Source: a virus. Taken from it: a stretch of DNA of 63,855 nucleotides. A program made the translations under genes and the position numbers. Position 1 is the stretch's first letter, and every line of letters starts with the position of its first letter. Positions 49,188 to 57,027 of this stretch are shown piece after piece. The stretch is from positions 1 through 63,855 of IMG/VR virus record IMGVR_UViG_3300022698_000087. One strand, given 5' to 3'. The notes beneath the pieces are model-generated. The model saw only the letters and a list, made by a program, of their open reading frames with translations. It was not told the origin of the DNA and searched no databases.

Positions 49188-50687
49188 TCACCATGTCCTC
49201 TGTATGATTGAACGTCGGGTCCATCTCAAACGATATCTCCAAGCGTCACCTGCATGATCTTCGACCTTGGCATTAACGTCGTCTAAGTCTTTATCATCTC
49301 TAGGCAAGCACGGAACTGTTCGCCTAGAATCAGCACATCTCTCACAAACAAATATCCCAGGATTCTCTCGCATTCCATCTTCAGGTATAGCACCCTTTAG
49401 CCTCTCACGAATCTGTTGCCAGCCGTGCTTACGAGATCCTTTGGACTTGTCTACAGCGTCCCAATAGATTCCTTCTTTCTTCATGTCACCGGCCACAGTC
49501 TTGGCCCCGTCCACCAAAGCAAAGATCTGACTATCTGCCGGTCCCCTCTTGATGCGACCACGAAGGCCCATTTCCTTTTCTCTAATCCGAATCTGACGAG
49601 CGATCTCTCTGGAAGTCATGTTGAGACCTTCGTTCTCATCTCCGTGACTTCCGTAGTACTCATCAAACAAGAACAGGTCTCCTTTGACAGTGCCAATCTT
49701 TCGTCCATACAGCTCAATAGGCTCACCACTACTTTCGGCCCACCAACAGACCGCGAACGGCTTGGACTGCCCGTGGTCGTAGGACCGATTCAAGAACCAT
49801 CCACTCTTGCGTAGTAGGATGTATGGAATGTTCTGAATCACATGAATTCTCTCATTCCACAGATCATCGAACATGCCACCAGAGGTGATGTCCCAGTCTC
49901 CGTAGACCCATGCACGCAGCTCGGCCTCATTACGTGCAGCGGCTCGAAGCTTCTGCACGTAGTCTGGTTGTGACATCAACAAGATCTTGTTCTCAGAAAG
50001 CGAGCTTCTAATGGCTACTCGCGGAGGCTCGATGTCACCTGCCTTGTTCGTTGCGTCACGAATAACTTCACCGATTAGCATATTGCCCGCCATCGGAAGT
50101 CGGAATCTTCTCTTGACCCAGTTATGCCCAGGGCCGTAGGGGTTCGTGGTCGCCCTAATGCGGCAAAGCTTCGCGACCTGTGGGTGCGTTGATCGGCACA
50201 AAGAGTGAAGGGGCGTATAGCATTCACTGTCAGGCCATGTGGTCAATTCTTCAAACGCCATCCACGAAAACGAGTGACCGTGATAGCTCCAATACTCCTG
50301 GGGCCGCTGTATGTGTCGAAACTTGAGAGTCTCACCAGTGGGCCATGTCCATGTTTTGGCCTGCTTGTTGTACTCTGCCTGTGGCCATATCTTCTTGATC
50401 CACTTCAGAGATTTATTGATGACATCATCAAGCTCTGGAAACGTTCTTCTGAATAGGATTCCCTTCCACTCTTCGCCGAATCCAATACCTACGTGACGTA
50501 GAAAGTCCATCAAGAGGACGTCTGTCTTACCTCCACCACGGTTTCCGGCAAGCAACGCCTCATAGATCGGACATCGTAGAAACGCTTCCTGACTTCCAGG
50601 CTGTGGAAACCAAATGGCTGGAGTGCCATTGATGTATGCACGGAGCATACCATCCTCATCGAGTTTCCAGACAACCTGCTCTGCCAT
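49188..50687 (-). CDS. terL: Large terminase subunit, 499 aa
   Basis: Walker A is LLAGNRGGGKTD (45-55), Walker B WMAFEEL (about 145-151), and the nuclease part has FLFDEYYG (about 330-337) and DSQIFALVDG (about 385-394). The protein packages DNA into the prohead and cuts it. Start overlaps the small gene upstream (TAATG). All key motifs present. Confidence 0.95.
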   Translation of the reverse strand: MAEQVVWKLDEDGMLRAYINGTPAIWFPQPGSQEAFLRCPIYEALLAGNRGGGKTDVLLMDFLRHVGIGFGEEWKGILFRRTFPELDDVINKSLKWIKKIWPQAEYNKQAKTWTWPTGETLKFRHIQRPQEYWSYHGHSFSWMAFEELTTWPDSECYTPLHSLCRSTHPQVAKLCRIRATTNPYGPGHNWVKRRFRLPMAGNMLIGEVIRDATNKAGDIEPPRVAIRSSLSENKILLMSQPDYVQKLRAAARNEAELRAWVYGDWDITSGGMFDDLWNERIHVIQNIPYILLRKSGWFLNRSYDHGQSKPFAVCWWAESSGEPIELYGRKIGTVKGDLFLFDEYYGSHGDENEGLNMTSREIARQIRIREKEMGLRGRIKRGPADSQIFALVDGAKTVAGDMKKEGIYWDAVDKSKGSRKHGWQQIRERLKGAIPEDGMRENPGIFVCERCADSRRTVPCLPRDDKDLDDVNAKVEDHAGDAWRYRLRWTRRSIIQRTW

Positions 50688-51031
50688 TACTTATCTTCAA
50701 TCAAGATGGAGTACTTGAAGTTCTCGCATGTTTCGCAATCTAGTGTTTCACAGAGCTTCATGGAGCACTTTTTAGTTCCAGAGAATCTGTATCCACAATT
50801 TTTGCATTTCGTGTCGGGCGGACTCACCAGCCACTTCTTTACGGCCTCCATACAAACTTCCGGAGAGATGTTGTCTCCGTATCGCTCATTCAATGTTTCA
50901 GCGGCGGCCGCGACTCCCACCAGGGCCACATCCTTGTCGAAGCGACACTCAACCATCATCTTGACATTCGGCTTCACCTTGCTGCACACATACACTGTCA
51001 ATCCTTGATGTGTCAACTCTAGCTCCAGCAT
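50687..51031 (-). CDS. Zinc-binding hypothetical protein, 114 aa
   Basis: The ATG at 51031 has GGGAGAAACAGT. The C-terminal half has CKNCGYRFSGTKKCSMKLC...CETC, a zinc ribbon with six or more Cys. It lies between the two terminase genes and overlaps both. A packaging accessory role is possible but unproven. Confidence 0.75.
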   Translation of the reverse strand: MLELELTHQGLTVYVCSKVKPNVKMMVECRFDKDVALVGVAAAAETLNERYGDNISPEVCMEAVKKWLVSPPDTKCKNCGYRFSGTKKCSMKLCETLDCETCENFKYSILIEDK

Positions 51032-51485
51032 ACTGTTTCTCCCACTCATCAGGGTCCAAGGACGTTTGGACTACAAGAACGCCAGCTTTGACGTTCGCAT
51101 CAACGGATACATGTTCACGATATTTGGGGTTATTGGCCTTAGCCAAAGCCAACAGCAGTGTGTCACTGTACTGTCGCTCAGTGGCAACAAGCTTACCCTT
51201 GAAGTAGATCCCCTTGGGCACCCCGTTGATAGCACGATCATGAACTGCAGCATCAATCAGCTCAGCATATCCACGCATCGCGGCCAATTCACGCTCTTTC
51301 AGCTCATCATCTGTACGCATCAAATAAGACATCCGGCCAGGGTCCACTCCAGCCATCATGGCAGAGTGTCTCTTTCTCCCTGACGTCTCCAAGTGCCCCA
51401 AATACAGCTTAATTTGGGCCTCTGTGATGTCCGGAAGGGCCGGAAGCTTCTTATCAACGTCGATTTTTACTGGTAATTTCGTCAT
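50949..51485 (-). CDS. Small terminase subunit-like protein, 178 aa
   Basis: Basic protein with HTH-like RHSAMMAGVDPGRMSYLM, then GVPKGIYFKGKL and YSDTLLLALAKANNPKYR, as in phage TerS-type proteins. It precedes TerL in the late operon. The ATG at 51485 lies only 10 bases after the -10 of the late promoter (51495-51523), so the message should have almost no 5' leader. Confidence 0.8.
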   Translation of the reverse strand: MTKLPVKIDVDKKLPALPDITEAQIKLYLGHLETSGRKRHSAMMAGVDPGRMSYLMRTDDELKERELAAMRGYAELIDAAVHDRAINGVPKGIYFKGKLVATERQYSDTLLLALAKANNPKYREHVSVDANVKAGVLVVQTSLDPDEWEKQYAGARVDTSRIDSVCVQQGEAECQDDG

Positions 51486-51494
51486 TCTGCGTAG

Positions 51495-51523
51495 ATTATA
51501 GGACATATCGACGCAGAAGTCAA
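51495..51523 (-). promoter_or_regulatory. Late promoter TTGACT-17-TATAAT with embedded GTCCTATAA
   Basis: -35 TTGACT (51518-51523), 17 bp, -10 TATAAT (51495-51500); GTCCTATAA (51496-51504) overlaps the -10 itself. It opens the packaging/head operon with transcription start about 3 nt before the TerS ATG. Confidence 0.88.
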
Positions 51524-51530
51524 GAAAATT

Positions 51531-51743
51531 CTACTCTAAACCCTCGATTCTGACATTTCCCGTCAATTCGACGGTCTTTATGCGTCCCCGGTCGTTCTTC
51601 TGATACATCCAGACCTTTCCGAGGTCCGTATCCGCCGTGTGAGCCGTTGGAATGTGCTCGTCATCAACGAAGATCTTGAGTCCTTTGCTGATTGCGGCCA
51701 TCTCACTGAATCCTGGGTCTGTCTTGATTGCTGATATTCTCAT
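51531..51743 (-). CDS. Hypothetical protein, 70 aa
   Basis: The start overlaps the upstream stop (TGATG). The product is small and charged with no Cys cluster and no membrane segment. It is the last gene of the operon from 54.6 kb before the late promoter. No family is recognised. Confidence 0.65.
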   Translation of the reverse strand: MRISAIKTDPGFSEMAAISKGLKIFVDDEHIPTAHTADTDLGKVWMYQKNDRGRIKTVELTGNVRIEGLE

Positions 51744-52045
51744 CAGAATAGCTCCAACTGTTGGCCCACCTTCACCTGTACTGGTCTAAGGGCCTTCTCT
51801 CTGTTATCAATGAATTCCTTCCGCTCCAGAATGATCTCTTCACTTGCCCGCACTACGCCCAGGAGGGCTCGTTGGTGATTCTTCGGGATCTCCGGGCCGT
51901 GGGCATAGTGCAGTGTCTCATCCATGAACTCCTGGTCTGTCATTCCCATATACTTCCACGGGAACACGTCCATATTGACGTTTAGACCGCACGGCCTGCA
52001 GTGCTTGGAGATGAACTCAGGAGTCAGGAAGTCGAATCTTGACAT
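51743..52045 (-). CDS. Hypothetical protein, 100 aa
   Basis: The ATG at 52045 has GAGGAAGAA and lies inside the end of 52024-52206. The product has FDFLTPEFISKHCRPCGLNV and a long helical C-terminal half. Function unknown. Confidence 0.65.
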   Translation of the reverse strand: MSRFDFLTPEFISKHCRPCGLNVNMDVFPWKYMGMTDQEFMDETLHYAHGPEIPKNHQRALLGVVRASEEIILERKEFIDNREKALRPVQVKVGQQLELF

Positions 52046-52206
52046 TTCTTCCTCATGGCCTCCCGGCAGATCGGACTATGTCCCTCTGTCAGGCTTACCT
52101 TGAGCCCGCCATCGGCTTCATAGTTTCGGCCGCATGCCGGACAGATGTTTACAGGCACCTTCTTATACGGAAACCTGAGCCACGGATATAGGTCGTTTAT
52201 ATTCAT
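52024..52206 (-). CDS. Small zinc-knuckle protein, 60 aa
   Basis: CPACGR near residue 22 with later C and HSPIC suggests a zinc site. Start in a coupled overlap (GGAATGA). It is one of several small Cys-containing proteins in this operon. Function unknown. Confidence 0.65.
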   Translation of the reverse strand: MNINDLYPWLRFPYKKVPVNICPACGRNYEADGGLKVSLTEGHSPICREAMRKKCQDSTS

Positions 52207-52430
52207 TCCGGATGATATACAATTTGGTGGGAGATTTCTTCCGTTCCGTCATCGCTCAAGACATGGATGTCACTTCCTGGGGCCGCTGGCGGCACACAGT
52301 CAATCTCCTCTCCGTAGCCTGTTGATACCGTAATGGCCCGACTCCCATCATCCATCGCAGCACTGATGCGAACGTCCTCTACATATTTTACGAGTTTTGA
52401 TCCATCCTGATAATAGATTCTCAGAATCAT
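52203..52430 (-). CDS. Hypothetical protein, 75 aa
   Basis: The ATG at 52430 has TAGGAGACCAAGAGA. Beta-rich pattern (MILRIYYQDGSKLVKYVEDV) with an acidic end. No family is recognised. Confidence 0.65.
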   Translation of the reverse strand: MILRIYYQDGSKLVKYVEDVRISAAMDDGSRAITVSTGYGEEIDCVPPAAPGSDIHVLSDDGTEEISHQIVYHPE

Positions 52431-52654
52431 TCTCTTGGTCTCCTATAGATTGCATATTCGTGGGGCTTCAACGCAGCATCAACTGCTATTGGAATCCCGA
52501 ATACCGCGTCACATGTTGTCATTGTTGATGACAGTGACATCAGCTCAGGCATGAGCCTCCACCCCACCACGATCTTGAAGGGCTCTGTGACATCGTCGTC
52601 CAGAGCCTCTGCAAGATCGTTGAGCAGCTTGTCTCTAGTTCTGAGCGGCGGCAT
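52427..52654 (-). CDS. Hypothetical protein, 75 aa
   Basis: Starts within the end of 52635-53039 and ends in a coupled overlap with 52203-52430. Contains a helical hairpin (LLNDLAEALDDDV) and hydrophobic MPELMSLSSTMT. Weak ribosome site. Function unknown. Confidence 0.6.
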   Translation of the reverse strand: MPPLRTRDKLLNDLAEALDDDVTEPFKIVVGWRLMPELMSLSSTMTTCDAVFGIPIAVDAALKPHEYAIYRRPRE

Positions 52655-53039
52655 AGGTCTTCGACTTCAGGACGATATCCACCAGGGCTACCTCTATGTG
52701 TCCCATGTTCTGGATCACGTCTTCTGCGGCGATCTCGATCACTTCCGGCTCTCCGTCAGGCGGTGCCAGGATGACCTTGAACTTGTCACCCTCGAATTGG
52801 TAGATGAGGCGAACACTGCGTGACATCAAGAACATCATGACGCCGGACCAACGCTGATTCACGCCTTGGACTCGCTTGAGCAGCTCCAGGATCATCTTCG
52901 GCCAATTCGACCAATACTTCTTGCGGATCGCGTTCTCTTGGGCCAGCATATTCGGCTCAACCACGTTAAGCTCTTTCTTCTTCTGGTTTCTCTTCCTTGC
53001 CAGTTTCTGCCTGTCTACAGGATGTCTGCGTGGGTTCAT
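52635..53039 (-). CDS. Hypothetical protein with basic N terminus, 134 aa
   Basis: The N-terminal 27 residues are very basic (RKRNQKKKE), then a helical region and a beta-rich end (KFKVILAPPDGEPEVIEIAA). The basic tail suggests nucleic-acid contact. It overlaps both neighbours. No family is recognised. Confidence 0.7.
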   Translation of the reverse strand: MNPRRHPVDRQKLARKRNQKKKELNVVEPNMLAQENAIRKKYWSNWPKMILELLKRVQGVNQRWSGVMMFLMSRSVRLIYQFEGDKFKVILAPPDGEPEVIEIAAEDVIQNMGHIEVALVDIVLKSKTYAAAQN

Positions 53040-53533
53040 CTCTTAACTCCTACAAAGTATATCTTTCTGACGATGTTCTTCGGTGGCCACTCCAGCTTGA
53101 CGCCTACGTTTAGCATCGTAGCAGTGACATCCATCCCCATCGCCTCGGGACATTCGGTCATTACTAGGTTCAGGCGAGTGTGATCTTTTCGGTGCTCTTC
53201 CATCCATGCATCACAGTGTTGTCGCAGGAACTTCCTAACTGAGCCTTGCCAGTAAAGACAACACTCCAACTGCCGTTTGCTCCAAAGTGGATGTAGTGTC
53301 TGCATTCTTCTGACGTGGGCACCAAAATTGAACTCTGCCCATAAAGCCCAGGAGGGCGACGTTGTGTCGAAGAACTCGTGCCATAGCGGAGCGTCCGGAG
53401 GACATGTGGCCCGCTTGCCGTAGTTGGGGCATCCCTTTGGGTGATTCGGATAGGGCCTGCAGCACAATCCACGGATGTGGGTCGGATGCAGGATCACCTC
53501 AGTCAGTTGTTTGGTGCGGAAGGTGCAGTCCAC
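53036..53533 (-). CDS. Cys-rich (possibly Fe-S or zinc) protein, 165 aa
   Basis: The GTG at 53533 follows AAAGGATCAAGAATA; ATG frames further upstream overlap other genes. GLCCRPYPNHPKGCPNYGKR and CPP follow, with six Cys, recalling DUF2284-like predicted metal-binding proteins. The C-terminal half is helical. Function unknown. Confidence 0.7.
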   Translation of the reverse strand: MDCTFRTKQLTEVILHPTHIRGLCCRPYPNHPKGCPNYGKRATCPPDAPLWHEFFDTTSPSWALWAEFNFGAHVRRMQTLHPLWSKRQLECCLYWQGSVRKFLRQHCDAWMEEHRKDHTRLNLVMTECPEAMGMDVTATMLNVGVKLEWPPKNIVRKIYFVGVKR

Positions 53534-53625
53534 TATTCTTGATCCTTTTCGTACCAGTCCAGTACTACGGTCATGGCGTTGTTGTCGGCCCCCAGGTATC
53601 CTACCACTCTCTTTGTTATTGACAT
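53533..53625 (-). CDS. Very small hypothetical protein, 30 aa
   Basis: An ATG at 53625 lies within the end of the HD gene, and its TAG overlaps the GTG start of 53036-53533 (TAGTG). The peptide MSITKRVVGYLGADNNAMTV has normal composition. Two coupling overlaps support it, but it has no ribosome site of its own. Confidence 0.45.
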   Translation of the reverse strand: MSITKRVVGYLGADNNAMTVVLDWYEKDQE

Positions 53626-54239
53626 AGTTTGAAGCTTTCAATCCCAAGGTCGTAAAGCCACTTGTCGAGATGTCTGCTGGCAACGTAGTCAGCCAAGTGG
53701 GTAAACTGTGCCACCTTACTGCAGCTCAGGTAGATCGATTCCTGATGAGTAATCTCGTGTGTCCACTTTCCCATGTGGAGTTTCACTGCGTTGAGAATGC
53801 TAATATGGGAGGACTGCGAAATCAAATCCCTCACGTTAGGGTTCTCTTGAAGATATCTGTTGACCGTGTCGGCACAATAACGGCCGTGGCCTCGTCTGGC
53901 AGTGAGATGGTCCGGAAATGATTGAGCCTCATCTGACACACTGCCCCGCTTGAACATGTCGTGGAGCAAGACGGCACAGATAATCTCATCTCTGGACTCA
54001 GCATCGTCCTCATGCCACCCCTCAGAAAGAGAGGTGGCAAATCGGACGGCCAGTTTTGTATGAAGGACCAGACCTCCAGGCCTAGTACATGCTTCAGGAT
54101 GCTTTCCAGTGCTGCTCGCTGGGATGGTCCAGAAATAGGCAGGACATAGATCGTCGAAGATACATTCGACCCATGTTCTCTTGAAGACGGATTGGATGCT
54201 CAGTAGCTCTTCTCTGAACACATCTTTCGCGTTAGGCAC
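53616..54239 (-). CDS. HD-domain phosphohydrolase, 207 aa
   Basis: The GTG at 54239 has GGAGCGTAAA and follows the upstream stop; the ATG further upstream lies inside another gene. Motifs: HT in GGLVLHT (His60), HD in LLHDMFK (His93-Asp94), His in RRGHGR (about 122) and KLHMGKW, and D in HLADYVASR. This fits HD hydrolases with nucleotide or RNA substrates (YhaM-like arrangement). It may act in nucleotide metabolism with the DUF5664 enzyme, but the genes are in different operons. Confidence 0.8.
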   Translation of the reverse strand: MPNAKDVFREELLSIQSVFKRTWVECIFDDLCPAYFWTIPASSTGKHPEACTRPGGLVLHTKLAVRFATSLSEGWHEDDAESRDEIICAVLLHDMFKRGSVSDEAQSFPDHLTARRGHGRYCADTVNRYLQENPNVRDLISQSSHISILNAVKLHMGKWTHEITHQESIYLSCSKVAQFTHLADYVASRHLDKWLYDLGIESFKLCQ

Positions 54240-54240
54240 T

Positions 54241-54552
54241 TTACGCTCCTTTACCTGTTCCGCTGCATCTGGTGCAGGTTGTTTGACCGACGGTTTTTCT
54301 ACCACCACACACCGGACATACGCCCGGCACCAGGACTCGCTTGCTGTCGATGGTCTGACCATCGTTATCCATGAAGAAGACTCGATCCCCGTGGTACAGC
54401 CTGACCTGAATGCCGTGGAACTCATCATCCAGTAGCGGATAGCATTGGAGAACAACGAAATCGTCTCCGGCCTCGTGGTTCTTCCAGACCGCTCTCTCCA
54501 GCTCCATAATCTGCTTGTCATTCCGGTGGTCGTCTTGAATCTTCACAAACAT
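54241..54552 (-). CDS. DnaJ-type zinc finger protein, 103 aa
   Basis: The ATG at 54552 has CAGGAGAATGCAG; a GTG further upstream is less likely. The C terminus has CPVCGGRKTVG...CTRCSGTGKG, matching the DnaJ-type CxxCxGxG zinc finger. The N-terminal part is beta-rich with VRLYHGDRVFFMDNDG. First gene after the promoter 54624-54652. Confidence 0.75.
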   Translation of the reverse strand: MFVKIQDDHRNDKQIMELERAVWKNHEAGDDFVVLQCYPLLDDEFHGIQVRLYHGDRVFFMDNDGQTIDSKRVLVPGVCPVCGGRKTVGQTTCTRCSGTGKGA

Positions 54553-54623
54553 CTGCATTCTCCTGACTATGGTTTCTACTATCTCTACAGGCACTTACCC
54601 ATATATCTCTCATTCATTCCCTA

Positions 54624-54652
54624 ATTCTACCACATTCATGTTCGAGGGTCAA
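54624..54652 (-). promoter_or_regulatory. Promoter TTGACC-17-TAGAAT
   Basis: -35 TTGACC (54647-54652), 17 bp, -10 TAGAAT (54624-54629), minus strand. It lies next to AT-rich DNA and the motif array at 54692-55064 and drives the operon ending at 51531. Confidence 0.8.
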
Positions 54653-54691
54653 TGGCTATTTTATAAAATAATTGTGGATAGAGAATATCCA

Positions 54692-55064
54692 TTATAGGAC
54701 TTTTGGGGTTGGTTGATTTTTTTGAAATTTTGAAACTCAAAACCTCACGCAGTGGTGACGGGTGCCAGGAAGGGGCGTCCGATAATTCATGGGGGGAAAG
54801 GCCCCTATACCCGTTATTATCGGACCATAAATCCTCGATCTAATGCAATGAGCGATGATATTATCGGACCACAATGAGTGGCCTCGGTCGATGGTTATAG
54901 GACGTTCGATATTATAGGACGTGTGTTATGGGACGTCGATATTATCGGACGTGGTAGGTCCGATAACAAGGGCACAACATAACCTGTCTTATCGGACGTT
55001 GGTTATAGGACGTGCCAGCTGGCTGGTCCGATAATAAATCACGCACCACCTGGACGTCCGATAA
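54692..55064. repeat. Array of 13 GTCC(G/T/C)ATAA motifs in non-coding DNA
   Basis: Thirteen copies of TTAT(C/A/G)GGAC or its complement occur in 373 bp: nine as TTATxGGAC (54692, 54817, 54861, 54895, 54912, 54926, 54942, 54989, 55003) and four as GTCCGATAA (54777, 54958, 55026, 55056). No convincing ORF. Flanked by an AT-rich stretch (54652-54725), a TGTGGATAG DnaA-box-like 9-mer (54673-54681) and a promoter. Candidate origin, operator array or both. Confidence 0.85.
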
Positions 55065-55086
55065 TAAATTCTGATGGCCAAACGTT

Positions 55087-55121
55087 CGGCCCGCGTTGGT
55101 GGGTTAGTCCAACGCGGGCCG
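55087..55121 (-). terminator. Long perfect hairpin, possible terminator or intercistronic element
   Basis: A 13-bp perfect stem (CGGCCCGCGTTGG with its complement) with a short loop lies between the end of the accessory operon (55152) and the motif array. No U-tract on either strand, so the role is uncertain. Confidence 0.55.
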
Positions 55122-55151
55122 ATGTGAGAAAGGAAGTGCTAAGCCAGTGGA

Positions 55152-55700
55152 TTAGGCTGGCGGATTTGCTTCTTTCACGTGGTTGAATTGATCTTGTTCG
55201 ATGTCAACAGGCTTATCATGAATGTATAGGTGGCCTTGTCCATCTACTTGCACGCTTGCGGATATCAGGCTTTCGACATCGACGAAATCTTCTGGCGTGT
55301 CGCCGTATTCGCTACACGTTAGAGCGTGATCGTGTCCGATCTGGTCTGGATGTTGGCGGTATTTGGGCCATTCACATATACAACCACTGTAGAGATAGTC
55401 GGGCCCATTCGCTCCGGCCGGAGTCTGTTTGTAGTCAAGCCAAACGCAATGGACGCCAAGCACTTCCCGTAAACGTTCCCAAATCACAAGCACCACTTTC
55501 GGGTCTACGTCCGATAAGATGTCAATTCGACATCCTGGCTCTACTCTGTTCATGTTTCCGCGTTTCACGTGAACGCTTGACCACATCGGGGTTACATTCG
55601 TGACAAGCCGATAGCTTGACAGAATAACGGCCGAACGTCTGGCGATTTCCATTGGCAATGTGTTCATTGTCGGAACACTGAGAAATAGTCTACTCTTCAT
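55152..55700 (-). CDS. Hypothetical protein, 182 aa
   Basis: The ATG at 55700 has AAAGGGCAACCC. A possible zinc site is C..C near residues 112-122 with CICEWPKYRQHPDQIGHDH; the C-terminal half is beta-like. It is the last gene of the operon from 57.4 kb. No family is recognised. Confidence 0.7.
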   Translation of the reverse strand: MKSRLFLSVPTMNTLPMEIARRSAVILSSYRLVTNVTPMWSSVHVKRGNMNRVEPGCRIDILSDVDPKVVLVIWERLREVLGVHCVWLDYKQTPAGANGPDYLYSGCICEWPKYRQHPDQIGHDHALTCSEYGDTPEDFVDVESLISASVQVDGQGHLYIHDKPVDIEQDQFNHVKEANPPA

Positions 55701-55748
55701 GGGTTGCCCTTTCTACTGTGGTTTGGTTTCTTGCTATCAAGTGGCCTA

Positions 55749-55771
55749 TGGCGTCCATACGATGGACGCCA
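55749..55771 (-). promoter_or_regulatory. Intercistronic hairpin
   Basis: GGCGTCCAT and ATGGACGCC form a perfect 9-bp stem around ACG, with a flanking GT/AC pair. It lies between genes 55799-56023 and 55152-55700. Confidence 0.6.
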
Positions 55772-55798
55772 CAAGGCACACGATAGAAAGGGATTTGT

Positions 55799-56023
55799 CT
55801 AGGCGTCAAGCCACGAATCGATAACGCTCTTGGCTTGCGTCTTGTTGTCGAATTTGCCCATGAATTCGTCGGCCGAATTCCAGACGACACACATAATGCC
55901 ATCGTCCAACGTGTATCCACGGTAGGACTCAGAATCCGGGCAATTGTCTTTCATGAATTCGCCCATTGTTGTTCCAGTCTGGCTTGCGTTCTTGGCGTCG
56001 AAATCTGTTCTGTAATCGTCCAT
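55799..56023 (-). CDS. Small acidic protein, 74 aa
   Basis: The ATG at 56023 has AAAGGGTGTAACA; frames opening further upstream cross the promoter at 56125-56152. MDDYRTDFDAKNASQTGTTM suggests a soluble acidic protein. No family is recognised. Confidence 0.7.
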   Translation of the reverse strand: MDDYRTDFDAKNASQTGTTMGEFMKDNCPDSESYRGYTLDDGIMCVVWNSADEFMGKFDNKTQAKSVIDSWLDA

Positions 56024-56124
56024 TGTTACACCCTTTCTCACATTAGGCAAATCAAAGTTGCTAACACTAGAAACCCCATTTGCCTTGCCGATATGTTGTT
56101 GAATATCATTGTTCCCATACTTAT

Positions 56125-56152
56125 AGTATAATGCACACTTGGAAAGATGCAA
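56125..56152 (-). promoter_or_regulatory. Promoter TTGCAT-16-TATACT
   Basis: -35 TTGCAT (56147-56152) and -10 TATACT (56125-56130), spacing 16, minus strand; TTTGCA with 17 bp is the alternative register. It drives 55799-56023 and 55152-55700. It belongs to the TTGCAT-type set. Confidence 0.7.
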
Positions 56153-56160
56153 ACGGAAAA

Positions 56161-56403
56161 TCAGATTTTTCCAGACATTACGGCTGCATATTCAATGAAA
56201 TTACGTTTGTGATAGTGTAGGGCAAGCCGATACATGGCTTTACGTGCAAGCCTTGTGTAGCTATGTGGTTTCATCCTATCAAAGAACATTCGGCACACTT
56301 GACGATTTGACGTCCCAACGTGAACACGTCCCATAAACCATTCAACCATCGGAGCATTCGCCTTGACCGTCTCTACTGTTATTATCGGACGTTTGTGTTT
56401 CAT
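56161..56403 (-). CDS. Small basic protein, 80 aa
   Basis: The ATG at 56403 has GGAGAGACTGAGCC. Basic and His-rich helical protein (SYTRLARKAMYRLALHYHKRN). The recurring motif at 56382-56390 lies in its first codons (RPIIT). No family is recognised. Confidence 0.65.
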   Translation of the reverse strand: MKHKRPIITVETVKANAPMVEWFMGRVHVGTSNRQVCRMFFDRMKPHSYTRLARKAMYRLALHYHKRNFIEYAAVMSGKI

Positions 56404-56406
56404 GGC

Positions 56407-57027
56407 TCAGTCTCTCCATTCTGGGAATACTGGCGTTTCGCATTTGATTTCGCGATAGACTTGCAAGAACGATCTATCACGTAATCCATTTTTCCGTCTA
56501 ATGGCGTACCATATGACGGCTTGATATCCAGCTGGCGTTGCGTTGCATCGTCTGGCGTCTTGGCGAATCTTGCGTTCAAGTCTGGCGTATATGCTTGGCG
56601 TCAAGGCCTTGTGCTTTATGCCGTACGCTCTACAAATCCAAACGTCAATTGTTACAACGTCCAAATTGCCCTTGAGATTTGCAGCAAATCGAGAAACCTT
56701 AGGGCCATGTATCGGCTTGCGTTGAAAAGATCGGAGCACGTTGTCCAAATGTGCTGGCATTAGCGAGCCAAGCACATCGGCCAATTTCTCTGGCTTGGCG
56801 TCACGATTCAAGTAAGCTTGCATAATCTCTACGGACATTCTCCAATTCTTCTTTACCGATATTCTTGGCGAAGTGCTTGCCAGGATATCGACGAACGTTT
56901 CCCAGTATGGGCCCCATAGACTTTGAATAAGTGCTTTGGAGTCTTGATACCACGTTAACGCCGAATAGTCGATTTCGTCAAGCTTGCATCTAAGACGCAA
57001 GCGAATTTTCTGTTTCTTCTTTGCCAT
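56407..57027 (-). CDS. Hypothetical helical protein, 206 aa
   Basis: Starts MAKKKQKIRLRLRCKLDEID with a basic N terminus. The middle (FAANLKGNLDVVTIDVWICR, then AYGIKHKALTP) resembles a phage family with HhH-like helices, also seen in some actinobacterial phages. The last part holds QAVIWYAIRRKNG. Function unknown. Its start is coupled to 57027-57197. Confidence 0.7.
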   Translation of the reverse strand: MAKKKQKIRLRLRCKLDEIDYSALTWYQDSKALIQSLWGPYWETFVDILASTSPRISVKKNWRMSVEIMQAYLNRDAKPEKLADVLGSLMPAHLDNVLRSFQRKPIHGPKVSRFAANLKGNLDVVTIDVWICRAYGIKHKALTPSIYARLERKIRQDARRCNATPAGYQAVIWYAIRRKNGLRDRSFLQVYREIKCETPVFPEWRD

